Shown: one piece after another, positions 8,974 to 20,900 of the stretch
Position numbering within the stretch: position 1 is the first letter of the stretch
How the letters are laid out: every line of letters starts with the position of its first letter
DNA from: Bugula neritina
Taxonomy: Eukaryota > Bryozoa > Gymnolaemata > Cheilostomatida > Bugulidae
DNA: 21,222 nucleotides
Direction of reading: 5' to 3'
NCBI GenBank assembly: GCA_964035545.1
Contig: CAXIUT010000054.1
Coordinates: 64,001-85,222 of the forward strand
Made by a program: the position numbers and the translations under genes
The notes under the pieces: model-generated
Database searches by the model: none
What the model was told of the DNA's origin: nothing
The model's input: only the letters and a program-made list of their open reading frames with translations

Positions 8974-11375
8974 TCATTGTTTGGAATGTTTTTTATCATT
9001 TATATGATTTTTCAATATTTAAAAAACTCCCATTGTCTAGTCCTTCCTTAACTCTCTTACTTTCTCTTTCACTTCATCTCTTTCCCTCGATATTCTTTTG
9101 TTTACTCGATAATATGGATAATTATGTGAATAATCTATCTCCAAGTCATTTTCAATTTCCTTATATTCAGCATATTCTTTTTCCTCCTCACTTTGCACTT
9201 TAAGCATCTTCTTAAAAATATTTTTTAGCCACTTACAACCAACCCAATAGTTTCCAAATGCTATTATCACTCCTACTCCAGACATATAATAATAAATCTT
9301 ACTTTATTGAAGCACATCAAAGGAATAACCATTTTGAATTGGAACAAACATGACTAAGAGAGTCATCAAACTCATATATATCGGAAATTGATGCATTATT
9401 TGGTTAACTCTTAATGAAAAACGGTGACTTAGTCTCAGATTAATTGTATATCTTCTGAGAAGAAGGTACTTATCTAGCCAATAAATAAAAGTCAAACCTA
9501 TCAAACAGATTAGTAAAGAAAGAGGATATAGTATAGCTATTCCAGCTGAAAAAATAAAGAAACGATATACTGTACCATATTTATAGAATAAGTCAAAATT
9601 CATATTTTCATAATCTTTATTGGCTTCACCTTGAGCAACACTAAGCTTATTTTTTTGAATTTTCCAACGTTTAATAAGTTTTAAAATTTGTCTGTGATCG
9701 AAAATAGCCAAAAAGCATGAAAAAACAGGGTTAGTAACAATAAGAAAAAAGCAGTCAAAGAGAAAGGTTTAAAAATTAAGAGGAAAACCCTAATAAGTAG
9801 CATGATCTTCTTTAATGATATAGAAAACTGCTGAATTAGCGACAAACGTAGTGAAAAGCATATTAATCATAAAGATAAATACCATTTTGATGATATTTTG
9901 ATATCCAAGTTGAGAATATGTGTTATAGTAGCTTTATTATTCTGATGAACGTATAATTTTTCTAAAAAGTGATCCAAACAATGAAACTAAAATAGAATTA
10001 ATGAAACTAAATATAATATTACCGTTTTGCATATCTTTTTCTTCTTTGATTAGTTTTTTTGCCAAAGCCATAATCAAAAAATCTAAAGCTAAAAGTAGTA
10101 TAATTATACAACTATAGAATAGTCTTGAACGCCATCTAACTTTTTGCTTTGATCCCATATTAGCAAATATAATGTCTTATGGCTATGGAGCTGCCTCAAT
10201 TATTAGTTTTGAACGACTAGACTCTAGCAAGGATGTAATATTGTAAGCGATCTTTTAACAGAAGGATGTAGAGTTGTAGGTTAGAATTTTATTAACTGAT
10301 TGACAGTTATTAAGGGTAACAATACATTTTCCTGAAAAGTTACTAATCGATTTAGTGGATGAGTCTTAAAACATACCACCTTAACGTATTCTTTACCTTA
10401 TTTTTTATGTTGTTTGTTCGAAACTATTGATTTAATTTTAAGTTTTTTATATTTAGTTATCATTCTTGATAATCCTAGATTGCTTTTTCTGAAGTTTTTT
10501 ATCTATCTTTTACTTTTTAAGAAAATCTATGTTTCTTAATGATTATTATTCTAACTTTTTGACTTTCCATTTGAGTTTAATATTATGTTAAATAAGTTTT
10601 TGCTTCTTTTAAGTCATTTTTTGATAGTTTTTAAAGTTATAAATGATATAAATTTTTGATACTACTACATCTGGTGCTCCTGAAAAAAGCATTTTATCTT
10701 CAATATATTTTTGAATCTATCCTAAGTTGACATCTTGAGATACTCCTTTCAGTATCAATGAATATTATTCTGCTAACTTTCTTCCCCTCTTGTATTTTTA
10801 CACTGACAACTCAAGTTTCAGTTCTAGAAAGGCTAAAAGTATAATATTAACAAGAATCATACCGAAAAATAAGCCTGCTTCTATTTGTAGCAATTTTATT
10901 TACTTGAGATTCATAATATTAATAATTGATCCTCGACAGACCATATTCATCAAAGCAGGAATTCCTTCATCAATATACCCACATTCTTCTCCTTTTAGAA
11001 TATTAATGATGAAAGTGGGAAGGACCAAAAGAAGTACGTTTACTAACAAAAAAAAGATACAATGCTTAATAAACTGAAAATAGAGAGGAGCTGACATTCC
11101 ACAATGGAGCAAATCCGATAAATCACAAAATATCGATAAAGGTCTTCATAAAATTAGATATACTCTTTTTAAAGGGGCTAGAGACAGCATCGACACCTTT
11201 CAACATCAGACATAGGTGCAATGAATTTGCCTACTTTTTTTGACTATCCATGAGTTAGAGCAAAAGCAAGGTCTGGCGGGTACATAGTTGGATCATAGTT
11301 TTGCTATAGGGTTGAAATACGTGATTGTTTGAAAGTAGTTGGGAAAGGCTCTGATAGTAAAGGCTGAATCGACAT
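8974..11375 (-). CDS. OSCA/TMEM63 (CSC1-like) mechanosensitive cation channel family protein
   Basis: 793 residues after removing a 20-nt intron at 11144-11163 (GTATAT...TGAAG, phase 2). OSCA/TMEM63 proteins are dimeric plasma-membrane channels opened by membrane tension or hyperosmotic stress. In order: a cytosolic N-terminus; a first membrane block after APLYFQFIKH (~89); a second helix; a long Lys/Gln-rich cytosolic domain (~190-380) with a split RRM-like core (KIYIIYNF, CIVTLNN); the family-typical EAAPQPQDIIFANM (~387), equivalent to APxPxDIxWxN; then several membrane helices including YRFFIFSAGIAILYPLSLL and WLDKYLLLRRY. The tail is charged and cytosolic. The first exon starts at the only suitable ATG. 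The 3' splice site is AAG rather than TAG. Same strand as the small gene upstream, 162 bp away. The cytosolic insert is Gln-rich and longer than usual. Confidence 0.75.
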
Positions 11376-11537
11376 AACTTTGATCTTTACTTATATTAAC
11401 TACTATTATATAAATGCTAAATATACAGATTTTAGGATTTTCTTACTTTTTTCAGTTTTAAAAAATAAATATTGATGAATATTAGTTTCTTTAAATTTTA
11501 TTACTATTAATAGGGATTATGTGATTGAGGTGATTGA
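11376..11537 (-). promoter_or_regulatory. Promoter region of the OSCA-like gene
   Basis: 162 bp between two same-strand genes. It holds the 3' end of the small membrane-protein gene and the 5' end of the OSCA-like gene. AT-rich; no specific motif identified. Confidence 0.35.
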
Positions 11538-11949
11538 TCATTCGTTCCAAGGCATATCTCTGATTCCTCCTTTTTCATTTTCAAACTGATGAAGAATATT
11601 ATCATAAGCTCCAAAGCCTCCTTTATTTGTCAAAACAAAATATCTCTATATTCAATTATATACTTATATCCTGGAATATTTTTCTTCTTTAACTGTGTCT
11701 CTGATGAATCTTTGTTATAGTAAAGGTATGCTCCCAAAACAGTCACAGCTGCCAATGAAACGACTGACATCATAATGTGCAAATGTTTTGTAGCAGACGC
11801 ATTAAATCCGTCTTTCACAAACTGAGTTAAAGATCAAGTACTTGGAAGTAAGTAGAAGGTCCTTTCATTAGTTAGCGATTAAAGGTGTAGTCGACTGGCA
11901 CTCGATGATCTGGAAAAGAACGACTGTAGTTTATTGCGTATTTTTTCAT
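11538..11949 (-). CDS. Small single-pass membrane protein, unknown function
   Basis: 123 residues from three exons; two 20-nt introns, 11822-11841 (GTACTT...CTCAG, phase 0) and 11644-11663 (GTATAT...TAGAG, phase 2). Exon 2 is clearly coding (ATKHLHIMMSVVSLAAVTVLG) and contains the one membrane helix, near residues 50-72. Exon 3 reads KYFVLTNKGGFGAYDNIL and ends at TGA 11538-11540. The second intron must end at GAG: the more usual TAG two bases earlier would keep the 18-nt frame and hit TGA at once. The N-terminus is basic with no cleavable signal. Size, basic start and single helix would fit a mitochondrial inner-membrane subunit, but no family is recognised. Divergent from the MFS gene. Confidence 0.72.
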
Positions 11950-12071
11950 TTTATATAATTACAAAAATGTTGAATTATCTTCATCTAAATATATTATCAT
12001 CTTTATCTCTAATCCATATTAAGTATTAAAAATTAGGATTGAATGTAATATTTAATATAAAGCAGGAGATT
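11950..12071. promoter_or_regulatory. Divergent promoter region
   Basis: 122 bp between the ATG of the small membrane protein (-) and that of the MFS transporter (+). AT-rich with TATA-like stretches; presumably holds both promoters. No named motif. Confidence 0.4.
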
Positions 12072-13484
12072 ATGACTTCGACTCAAACATTTCCCTCTCT
12101 AGAATAGCAACTAACTTCCTAATAAGCACCTCTATAACCTAAAAAATCTTTTACAGAATAACCATACCGCTTTGTAATCCTGACTTTTTATCTATTAGCT
12201 TCATTGACTAACTCCCTACCTCTTAATACTTTTGCAGCTATGTCAACAATCGTCTAACAATCTTTTGGTATCTCAAAGATCATAATCACTGCCAACTATC
12301 TCGTTTTCCCTCTAGGCCATGCTCTCTTTTCGATGCCAGTCAATTGGATGCTCACAAAAAAAGGAATTAGAGTTAGTTATTACGTTGCAGCTGTAGGCAG
12401 TATTACTGGAGTTTGGCTAAGAACTACTCTTAGTACTGAAGATCCCTATATTTGTCTGATAGGATCATTGATATCTGCAATAAGTGGACTTTTTGTAATG
12501 AATAGTGCAAGCAAAATAACATTTAATTGGTTTAGATCAGATAGAGTTACTCTTGTTACATTCTTTTCAATATTTTCCAGTTTTATTTCCATGTCATTTA
12601 GCCTCATACTGCCTGGTCTGTTCTTAGATTCATAAAGCGGATAGAGTGATGTGATTAGTTTTTTGAGAATTCAGGCTATATTAGTAACAGTTCCTTTTGT
12701 TTTACTAGCTATTATAATAAGAGAAAAACCTAAAAATCCACCTAGTTTAGCTGCTGAAGCCTAACACGACCAAAATAAGTAAAAATAATATCGCAAAGTG
12801 ATTAAAATGCTCTTTACAAATCGAAACTATCTTAAATTAGTTGCATCAATGGCCATGATATATGGAGGAGTAGTGGCCTATCTATCAATAGTGGGTCGAG
12901 GATTGAAAGCTTTAGGTTTTAAAGAACCTTCACACATCATATCTCTGAATACTGCTGTTACGATGGTATGTGGAATTATGGGCAATATTGTATTTTCAAC
13001 TATTTTGAAGAAAACAAAAAGATTCAGAATGGTTTCGTTGATGGTAGGTTTCGGGGTGTTTTTAGGATACAGTATTATGGTATTTGGAATGTTTTTGGGT
13101 ATGGCATAATTTTGGTAGATATTTGTAATGGGAATAATATTTGGATTTACTTTTTTTTCACTCCCTTCTTTTTGCATAATATATGGCTCACAAATCTCTC
13201 ATCCAGTTGACCAAGCTTCCATTGCTGGATATACTATGGCTGTCAGTCAAACCTTTGGCTCTATTCTAGGATTTATAGTCTTATCACTATTCAATGATAC
13301 TCAGGATAATGCAATTACTCTATTTTCTGTAATAGCTGCAATAATACTAATAGGAGCTATAATAGGACTATTTGTGAAATAAGATTTAAGGAAAGATCGA
13401 TTCTAGGAAAACTAAAAAAACAAACCTTCTTTGATATCTAATCCCTCCTAATCAGAAGAGATAGGATTTTCTCATATTTAATGA
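12072..13484 (+). CDS. MFS transporter of the FLVCR/SLC49 type
   Basis: 470 residues, no intron. The start is followed by a short Gln-rich cytosolic tail (Gln mostly TAA/TAG), then about 12 membrane helices in two bundles. Visible family-like elements: PYRFVILTFYLLASLTNSL at the first helix, NYLVFPLGHALFSMPVNW at helix 2, SASKITFNWFRSDRV around helices 4-5, and REKPKNPPS in the central loop, which resembles the EKPP.PPS loop of FLVCR proteins. FLVCR members export haem or import choline/ethanolamine; which applies here cannot be told. The second half begins at LFTNRNYLKL. The C-terminus is hydrophilic and ends HIQ before TGA. It is convergent with the ankyrin gene, stops 28 bp apart. Confidence 0.8.
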
Positions 13485-13512
13485 TTGGATATTTTAATAA
13501 TCATATATGATA
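13485..13512. other. 28-bp convergent gap
   Basis: The space between the MFS stop (+) and the ankyrin-protein stop (-). Too short for two separate 3' UTRs. Confidence 0.7.
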
Positions 13513-16500
13513 TCACTTGTTATATTTTTTTATAAAGATATCTTTATAGTTTCCACTGGCTTCTTCTAAAGCTTTATTCAAAGGATATCCATGATCAATC
13601 AGCATAAAACTTATTCTAATTGGCAACTTTTTCAACCCATATTCGATATATGAGTAACAATGCCCATCTTCAATTACATATCCATGTCCTACTCCTTTTT
13701 TAATTAGAATAGCTGCTTGATTTAAATTATTATTCTTCAAACAAAGTGCTAAAGGAGTATTGCCTTCGTTGTCTACCAACCCATGGTTTACTTATTTTTA
13801 AAGGAGGTAAAGGATGGAAAAGAAAAAATGTTTTTAACAGGCATAGTGAAGAGGAGTTCTTTGATAAACATCTACTATATTGAGATCTAAATTAGGATTA
13901 GCTAGAAGTGTTTGAAGTATTTAAACTTTGTCATTAGAATGATTTTAGTTGTCTTGAATGTTGATAAAACAATAGAAGAGAGGTGAACGTCCAAATTTAT
14001 CAAGACTATTGATGTTGATTCCATAGTCAAGTAGTTTTTTAGATATTTCTGGACTGTTATCAAAGTTATTAGCAATAGCGACTAGATGATGTAGTATATT
14101 TCTTCCATTATTATCTTTAAAATCTATTTTAACTCCTTCATCGCTCAGAATATATTAAAGTTGTTCAAGACTAAAGTAGTGACGGTTGCGAATTAGCTAT
14201 ATAAGAGGCACTTGATTGAGTGAATTAATATTGTTGATGGTAGATCCAAAGTTTCTTAACAAACGAATAAATGTTATTTTACCTTGAAGGGCTGAATACA
14301 GCAAAGGAGTCGATCTATTGATGTCCAATACATTGGAGGTAAGTCCATTCTACAACAAGTACTATAGACAGTGTTTTCCTTGGAAAGATTACATTTAGGG
14401 GAGGTCGATAAGAGGAAGATGATCCTCTGGTTGATTGAAAATATTGTTTTAAGAGTTCCACATGCAAAACAGATGAAGAGGAGTGCGTCCTTATGAGTTT
14501 TGAAGGTTAAAATGGGTATCAATCCATTTCATAAATATTTTTAGGAGGTTAGGAGAAGGAAAACGCATTAGAAAGTGTTGAATACCCCATTTTTTATAAT
14601 TTTAATACTACTAGTCCATCCTTGGTTCACTTACTGTGAATTTAGGATCTGCACCCATTTACACAAGGTGATTTACTGTCTTTATTAGTATTTATTCGTG
14701 TTTGATATAGTTTTCAAATGCTGATAATAAGGCTTATTTTTAATTCATTGTTTATTTCTTTTTGATATAGTGCTATTTGAAGTTACTATGCACTGACTAT
14801 GTAAATTTTTTAATAAGATAAATAAGAAATTGAAACCCATTGGCATCTACTTTCTTTAATTCTGTTTTCAGTACTTTTTAATCAGTATTCACTAGTTTTC
14901 CAAACACAAACTACATTTCTTAACAACCCATGCAGCCTATTTTAGTTAGATAGTAAATATAGCTGTGAGTACGAACTGAAGGCAAATCAAAAGGAATATC
15001 TCTGAGTAGTAGTTGAACTCCTGTTAAATTTTAATTTTATATACAAAATTGAATAGCAGTCTAAGAACGATCGTTTTCTATGGCTGGATCTGCATCAAAT
15101 CGAAGTAATAAAGAAATTAACTTTTATTGCATAGTCTAGTATTCATTAGGTTCAATAGATGTAGATTAAGTCTTTCTTAATCTATAGTACTATTGTTCGT
15201 TTAAAGAACAAATAAAATGAAGACATGTAAAACCATAAGAGTTAGGATTTCCATAGTTAAGATCATATTTACGCTTTTAAAGCAAATATTAAAATATTTC
15301 ATAGAATTAAGGAGTTCCTCTAGGATTTTTGGCTAAACGGTTAGGTAAGTGATGACTAAAATGAAGAGTCCAGTTCTATAAAAGTTTTGCGCATTGATAA
15401 TGACCTTTGAGAATGGCTAGTTCATAGGGATAAAATCTTTTTCTGTTCATACTTTGAACCATTCCCAGATCTAATAAATATTTAACAATTTAGAGATTGC
15501 CATAGGCAGCTGCATAGTGGAGCATAGTGTTATAGCTGTGATCTCGTTTGTAGTATCTTTGGAGGTTGGAGAATAAGTAAAAAAAACATTAATTTTGGTA
15601 ATTTCTAATTGCAAACATTAGAGGAGTTCTTCTGTAAATATCTGCTTCTGGTTGATAATTTTTATCTAGTAAAATTTTAATAATATTCTTTTGACCTGTA
15701 GCTGCAGCAAAGTGAAATATATTTAGTCCTTATTTGCTCTATATCTCTTTCTCGACCAAATTATCTTCAATCATCAATCCTAAACAGTCTGAATGCTTTT
15801 CAATTACAGTATAGTGAATAGCAGCTAGTCCTTAGTCTCCTTTAAAGTTTATATAATGAGTATCTCTTACTTTATCTAAAATGAATTTAACATTTTTGAC
15901 TCTTCCATATTTACTAGCAAGCATAAGAGGAGTACACTTACGCTTATCCATTTATTTTAGATCAGCTCCTGCCTTAATCAACATCTATAATGCTTTTGTA
16001 TTCTATAAAACAGCTGCATAGTGAATAGGCTTTCTACCAAGACTATCTCCAATATTCAAATCACTCAAATGTTTAAGGACATGGGCCAAAAGCTAATGAT
16101 TCCCACTGATAATAGCACAATGAATAGGTGAACAGAAATTATTTGTGTAACTTTGTTTTATTATGCTTATTTTCTTGAATATAAGGTCGCTTTTCTTCTT
16201 ATGTAGAGTTTAGTAATGCAAAGGAGAATATCCATAGTCTGTTATATTTTATTATTATTTCAGAACTCGCTAAAAAAGATAAGAAGAGAGACTTTAGTTG
16301 CCTGAACGAACAACTGAGGGAATATTCAGATAAATTTATTTTTTTAGCTCAGGTTCTAGCTCTATGAGTAAGTTATATATTTATATACCTGCAGGTCCAG
16401 AAGGAATAGCTTAAAGTATCCTTTCCAATCCAATATTCTTCCACCAAAGAGATTAGTGATATTTGAAGTGATCTTGGATAAGAGAGTAGATTCCTTATCT

Positions 16501-17714
16501 TTTTCCTTTGGTAATACACTATTTCCTGGTTCTAATTGTATAGTAGCATCTATCTAGTTTTGAACTAGTGTCCCAGCTGATAGCAAAGTTGTTCTCTCTA
16601 ATATCTCTTCTTTATAAAATTTATCTTAAAACTTCTACATCTCCAGCCTTGATAGTGCTTAAGACAATGTTATCATGATTATCAACACTGAAATCTTAAT
16701 GAATATTCATAAGTTCTTCAAAGTTGACATCTTTTCCTTCCAGATATTGCTTTTGTAGTTATTTTTGATAGCATTTGGGACAGCATTTGCCCAGACCTAA
16801 TCCTTTGTTACTTTTTCTTTTTGGTAGTATTTATAGTTGTTCAGTTTGCTAACTTTCAGATTAATCATTGTTTAGTTTTGGCTTGTTTTTGACTCCTTTT
16901 GGTCTTCCTCTACTCCTTTTAATTATTTATTCACCCTCTTATTCTTTTTTGATCAGAAGTCTACGCTCATCTCTATCTTTTAACCTGTTTATTTTAGTAT
17001 TGATTTCTTATATGGATTTAAGTTAGAAGAGGTTGGCAAAGAGTTGATGTATGTTAAGTTAGTTGAGACTGGTTTAAGTTGACATACTTTGTTTTTTAAT
17101 ATTTTTAGCTCCTTTAGGTCTTCCTCTTCCTCTTTTTTATTGATTTTTTTTATTAGACTAATCTACAAATTCTTAGTCAGATGATTTTTAGACACTTTAC
17201 TTTCTTCTACCTTTACTTCCTCTAGGTCTACCTCTACAACGATTGTCAATGGAACTTCTAAATTGGATGTTCACTTACATTTGTTGCTGTGATTCTGAAA
17301 AATGAGAATATGAAGAATATTCTGACTCATCTTGTTCTAAGAGGATTTTGAATTAAAGAATGAATTTATGGATTTGCTATTACGGGAGTAAAATGCGGGT
17401 TTATTCATTAATGTAGGTTATTGGAAATGATATCAATACATTCTCAGGGATGATCTTGATTGGTTTTTGTAAATTAAAAGAGTAGAGATATTGTCCAAAT
17501 TTATTCTTTTATTGCTCTACTACTGTCCCTTCCTGAGGACTACTGCATTAGAGCTAGTTAGATACAGCTAAGATGAAGTTTTCTGAAAGAGAACCTATGA
17601 GTTGGTTGGTCTCTGGTTTTCCTTCATAAATGTAAAAGTACCTGACTTGCCTGGTTGAAGGATGCGGTCTTGAATGGCGTAGATATATTTTTGGAATAGC
17701 TTTGAGTTGTTCAT
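13513..17714 (-). CDS. AT-hook and ankyrin-repeat protein
   Basis: 1393 residues from two exons; a 20-nt intron at 17622-17641 (GTACTT...TGAAG, phase 1) follows codon 24. The N-terminal ~300 residues carry three AT-hook motifs: RGRPRGSK (~154), RGRGRPKGAK (~188) and RSRGRPKGVK (~260), each with the minor-groove-binding RGRP core, then a CCPKC cluster (~304-308) that may bind metal. From about residue 430 to the end are many ankyrin repeats, for example GRKPIHYAAVLQN, CTPLMLASKYGR, QRTPLHYACQK and GNTPLALCLKNNN, some degenerate and separated by Lys/Gln-rich inserts. No signal or membrane segment. The combination suggests a chromatin-bound scaffold in a nucleus; this is inference. Gln is often TAA/TAG. 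The ATG lies 58 bp from an internal telomeric tract. The reading frame is unbroken over 4.1 kb. Confidence 0.85.
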
Positions 17715-17772
17715 TTGATATTGGTATAATTGGATTGTTGTTATAGTATATAGCAATAATTCAATGCAATAA
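17715..17772 (-). promoter_or_regulatory. Short 5' flank of the ankyrin gene against the telomeric tract
   Basis: 58 bp between the ATG and the CCCCAA tract, AT-rich. The whole proximal promoter must lie here, in the tract, or beyond it. The size is close to the 51 bp between the last gene and the terminal telomere, suggesting that this too was once a chromosome end. Confidence 0.4.
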
Positions 17773-17825
17773 CCCAACCCCAACCCCAACCCCAACCCCA
17801 ACCCCAACCCCAACCCCAACCCCAA
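17773..17825 (+). repeat. Internal telomeric (CCCCAA)n tract
   Basis: One CCCAA followed by eight perfect CCCCAA units (53 bp). On the + strand this is the orientation of a left chromosome end, so the tract would cap the sequence to its right (17826 onward), not the segment to its left. Pure G4T2-type repeats match the terminal telomere at 21142-21222. Reading it as protein gives only a Gly-Leu repeat. Confidence 0.95.
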
Positions 17826-17927
17826 GATATAGCTCTATATATTTGATTATAAATCAATATAAAATAAAAGTAATATATCAAGAAATAAGGAAGGTCAGTT
17901 CTTCTAGGATTTCTTTGCTTTTAACTA
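17826..17927 (-). other. 3' flank of the VHS/adaptor-ear gene
   Basis: 102 bp between the internal CCCCAA tract and the TGA of the last gene. AT-rich, with no other feature seen. It would be the left subtelomere if 17773-21222 is a nanochromosome. Confidence 0.4.
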
Positions 17928-20900
17928 TCATTTCTTCTGAATGGGGAATGGGAAACATCTAACTAGTTTAATATATACTCTGAGGATGGCTTTATTGTTT
18001 CTGAGAAGCTCTAGCTGTCCAAGGAAGATGTTGTCGTTGATTCCTTAGGCTAAACAGAATTGAATCTTATCTTTATGCATCACTGATTTCTTCAATATTT
18101 TCTTAAACTATAAAGGCTCTTTTATTATACTGGGATTCTTAATTAATCAACAGATACCACTTGAATTATTCTTGAGCGTAATAGATGTTCTGATTTGAGG
18201 GTAAAAATTTAATCGAATTGTTCTTGGCTGAATTCTTCATGTCTTAAAAAGTTAAAGTACATAACTGGCAGTAGAAAAGTCAGTGATAGTCCTTGTACAA
18301 TTTTAAGTTCTGTTTTAATGATTTTAACTGGATTTTTATGCAATTTGATGACTAGTTCTTGATTATACATTAACTAGTCACCTGTTAGTGGTTTGATCCA
18401 AAGATCTAATTCTTGATTATTTTTATACTTGACAATAGGTTGTACTTGTTTAAGCGATTTGAAGTGGAAAGCTAGTTGTAGGGATAGAAAATGCTGATCA
18501 TTTTGAGTATAGACATTGTATTTAGCTAGTATGTTGAGATGTTCATGTCTAAAGAAGATTTAGGATTGTTGAAGGATGTTCTTTTTGAAGAGAAGAATAT
18601 TAACTATGTTACAAACTAATAACCTTAATTGAGCCAGTTATGAATATGTGAAGTATGTGTTAGGTTGTTGATATAATCTGGATCCAGCTATTCTTTGTGC
18701 ACTGGTGGTGATTTTAAATGAGATTTACTCGAAGCACCCACTTTTTCTGAATAATGACAGATATACATCTACTATGAAGGATTGGAGACTGAAGCGATGA
18801 TGATTTTTATTGAGCTGAAACGGATGCATGATGTAGTTTATTTTTTGTTTAATTTAGTTGTTAAATAAGTGTATATTGTTAATCTTTGAGGTTGATATTT
18901 TACTGTTTTAAAAGTTAGTTGAGTTCTCTTAATTTTTAATTTTACTTTCTTTATTTATCTAAATCTTCTTTCATTTTATTATAGTCATCAAAAGGAACTG
19001 ATTTTTTTATTTGTTTTACTAGAGATATTTATTTTTAATGATATATTTTAAGTTATTTCTCTTTTTGTGCTTTTTATTTTGCTATCATACTCTTTTCTTG
19101 TTTTTATTGATGATACTACTTGGTTATTTTCTATATACTTTATACTAATATTTTATTTTATTGAAGTAATTTGTTAGATATTGATTTTTTATTTTAATCG
19201 AATTTGCTTCTTAGAGGAGGAATAAAATTGTTGTTTTAAAGCACATGAGAGTCATTTTATTCTTATATTGCTGCTAAATTAGGTTTTTTCTTCATAAAAG
19301 CTGCCTTTTTGAATTAATCTTATGAACATTATGAATCCTATTATTCTGAAAAATCCATTCTTTATGATTATTTTGACATTGATAAATCAGTAAAAATTTT
19401 ATTCTTCGATTACTGTTATTTCCTAGATGATGCTTTTTGTTCCTCTTTTTTGTCTATCTTCTCTTCACTAGTATAATTTTTAGGATTTCTATTATCTTCA
19501 ACTTGCTTAGATGTTTTACTATACTATATTTATCGAGTTGCTTTACTATATTATACCTATTTTGAACCTTTGCTTGAATCGAAATATTTAGATGACTATT
19601 TATTTAGAATAGAAGCTTTAGGTGATCTAATCTATTTGACTGGTTTGCTTTAGTTGGTAGGAGATTTTGATTTTTAATACATTTTTTATTTCTGAGGTTT
19701 CTGAAGAGCTAGCTCATCTAAATCATCAAAAATCAATGGGCCTTTAGGTTGAGATTTTTATTATACAGGCTTTGATTGTTTATTCGATTCAACTTTTATT
19801 CTTTATTTTTTTTGCTATTTTGGCTATTTTGGTTATTTCAATGTTTTTGATTTTTCTATATTTTAAGAAGATTTTATTGCAAGTTACTAATCGAAATTCA
19901 GAATATTAGCCTTTGGAGTCTTCACTTTTTGTTAAGATTATTTTTGATAAGAGTTTTCTTAATTTTTTTTATTTGATATTCCTTCTACTTTAGGCGATTT
20001 GTTTGAAGTATTCTCCACAACATATGGATTTCCTATGACTTACTTTTTTGATTCAGTTTCTTTATTAATACTAAGCTATTGTTGACTTTTTTTGGGTTAT
20101 TATTTCGGAATATAAGTAGATGGAACTTTTTATTACTTTATTTTATTATCTTTGTTTTTTGGTTTAGTTTGATTTGATAATTTTTTGAGTATATTAGTTT
20201 TTTTGTTGTCAAACTAATCAAACCATTTTTGAACTAAGTTTTATTTAAAATTTTATGCATTTTCTAGATAGTTATTTAAAGCTTAATTAAAAGTATTTTA
20301 TAGCATTTAAAGTTAATCTTTTGAACGAGATTAATCAACTTTTACTAATGCTATTTCTACTGCTTCTTCAAGAGGATCTTTTCTTTATTTAGTTTTAGAA
20401 GAACTTTTACTTTCTTTAACTACACTTTTTTATGTTTTTATTTCTTTCTTTTAACTTACAGAATTAACAGAATTTATATTAATAGAAGGTTCTTTACTGA
20501 CCCTTTTGACTCCATTTTTTTAGCAAGATGAAATAAACATAGCATAATTTTATTATCTAAAATATTTGAACTCGAAATCAGTGTTTATATTTTTCTTTTT
20601 AAGTTCAAATAAAGCTGCTGAAAATTTATAGTTAGAATCAGGTAGCCATTGAGCCCATTTTATTATGCACTCTTTAGATATTCTAAACAGACTAGATAAA
20701 ATTGATTTGAAATTAGATAGTTCTTAGCTTTTAGTATATGAACTGCCAGCATATTTTGCGATTGATTTTTAATCATTTTAATCTAAAGCAATTGTTAGTA
20801 AGATAGGTAGTAAAGAATTCTCAACCAAATTTATAAAGGCTGGATTACCTTTTTCAAAGGCATCCTTAAGATACTTAATAAGTAGATAATTACTCTAATT

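Noticed and set aside
10790-11077. Plus-strand ORF opposite the OSCA-like gene
   Set aside because: It is the complement of a membrane-helix-coding exon whose own frame continues for hundreds of conserved codons.
11644-11661. An 18-nt form of the second intron using a different 3' site (TAG)
   Set aside because: It leaves the frame unchanged and runs into TGA at 11630-11632; the 20-nt form ending GAG joins to clearly coding sequence.
12878-13177. Minus-strand ORF opposite the MFS gene
   Set aside because: Shadow of hydrophobic coding sequence; the + frame is unbroken and shows family motifs.
17595-17825. Minus-strand ORF starting with a Gly-Leu repeat
   Set aside because: The repeat is only the translation of the telomeric tract; the true gene begins at the ATG at 17714 and soon splices into another frame.
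18747-18772. A 26-nt alternative to the 20-nt intron in the VHS/adaptor-ear gene
   Set aside because: Both keep frame, since an upstream GT adds six bases, but 20 nt is the dominant size here. RNA is needed to be certain.
18600-18829. A separate gene starting at the ATG at 18829
   Set aside because: That frame is open only because stops are rare in code 6; the neighbouring frame joins coiled-coil and linker exons through 20-nt introns.
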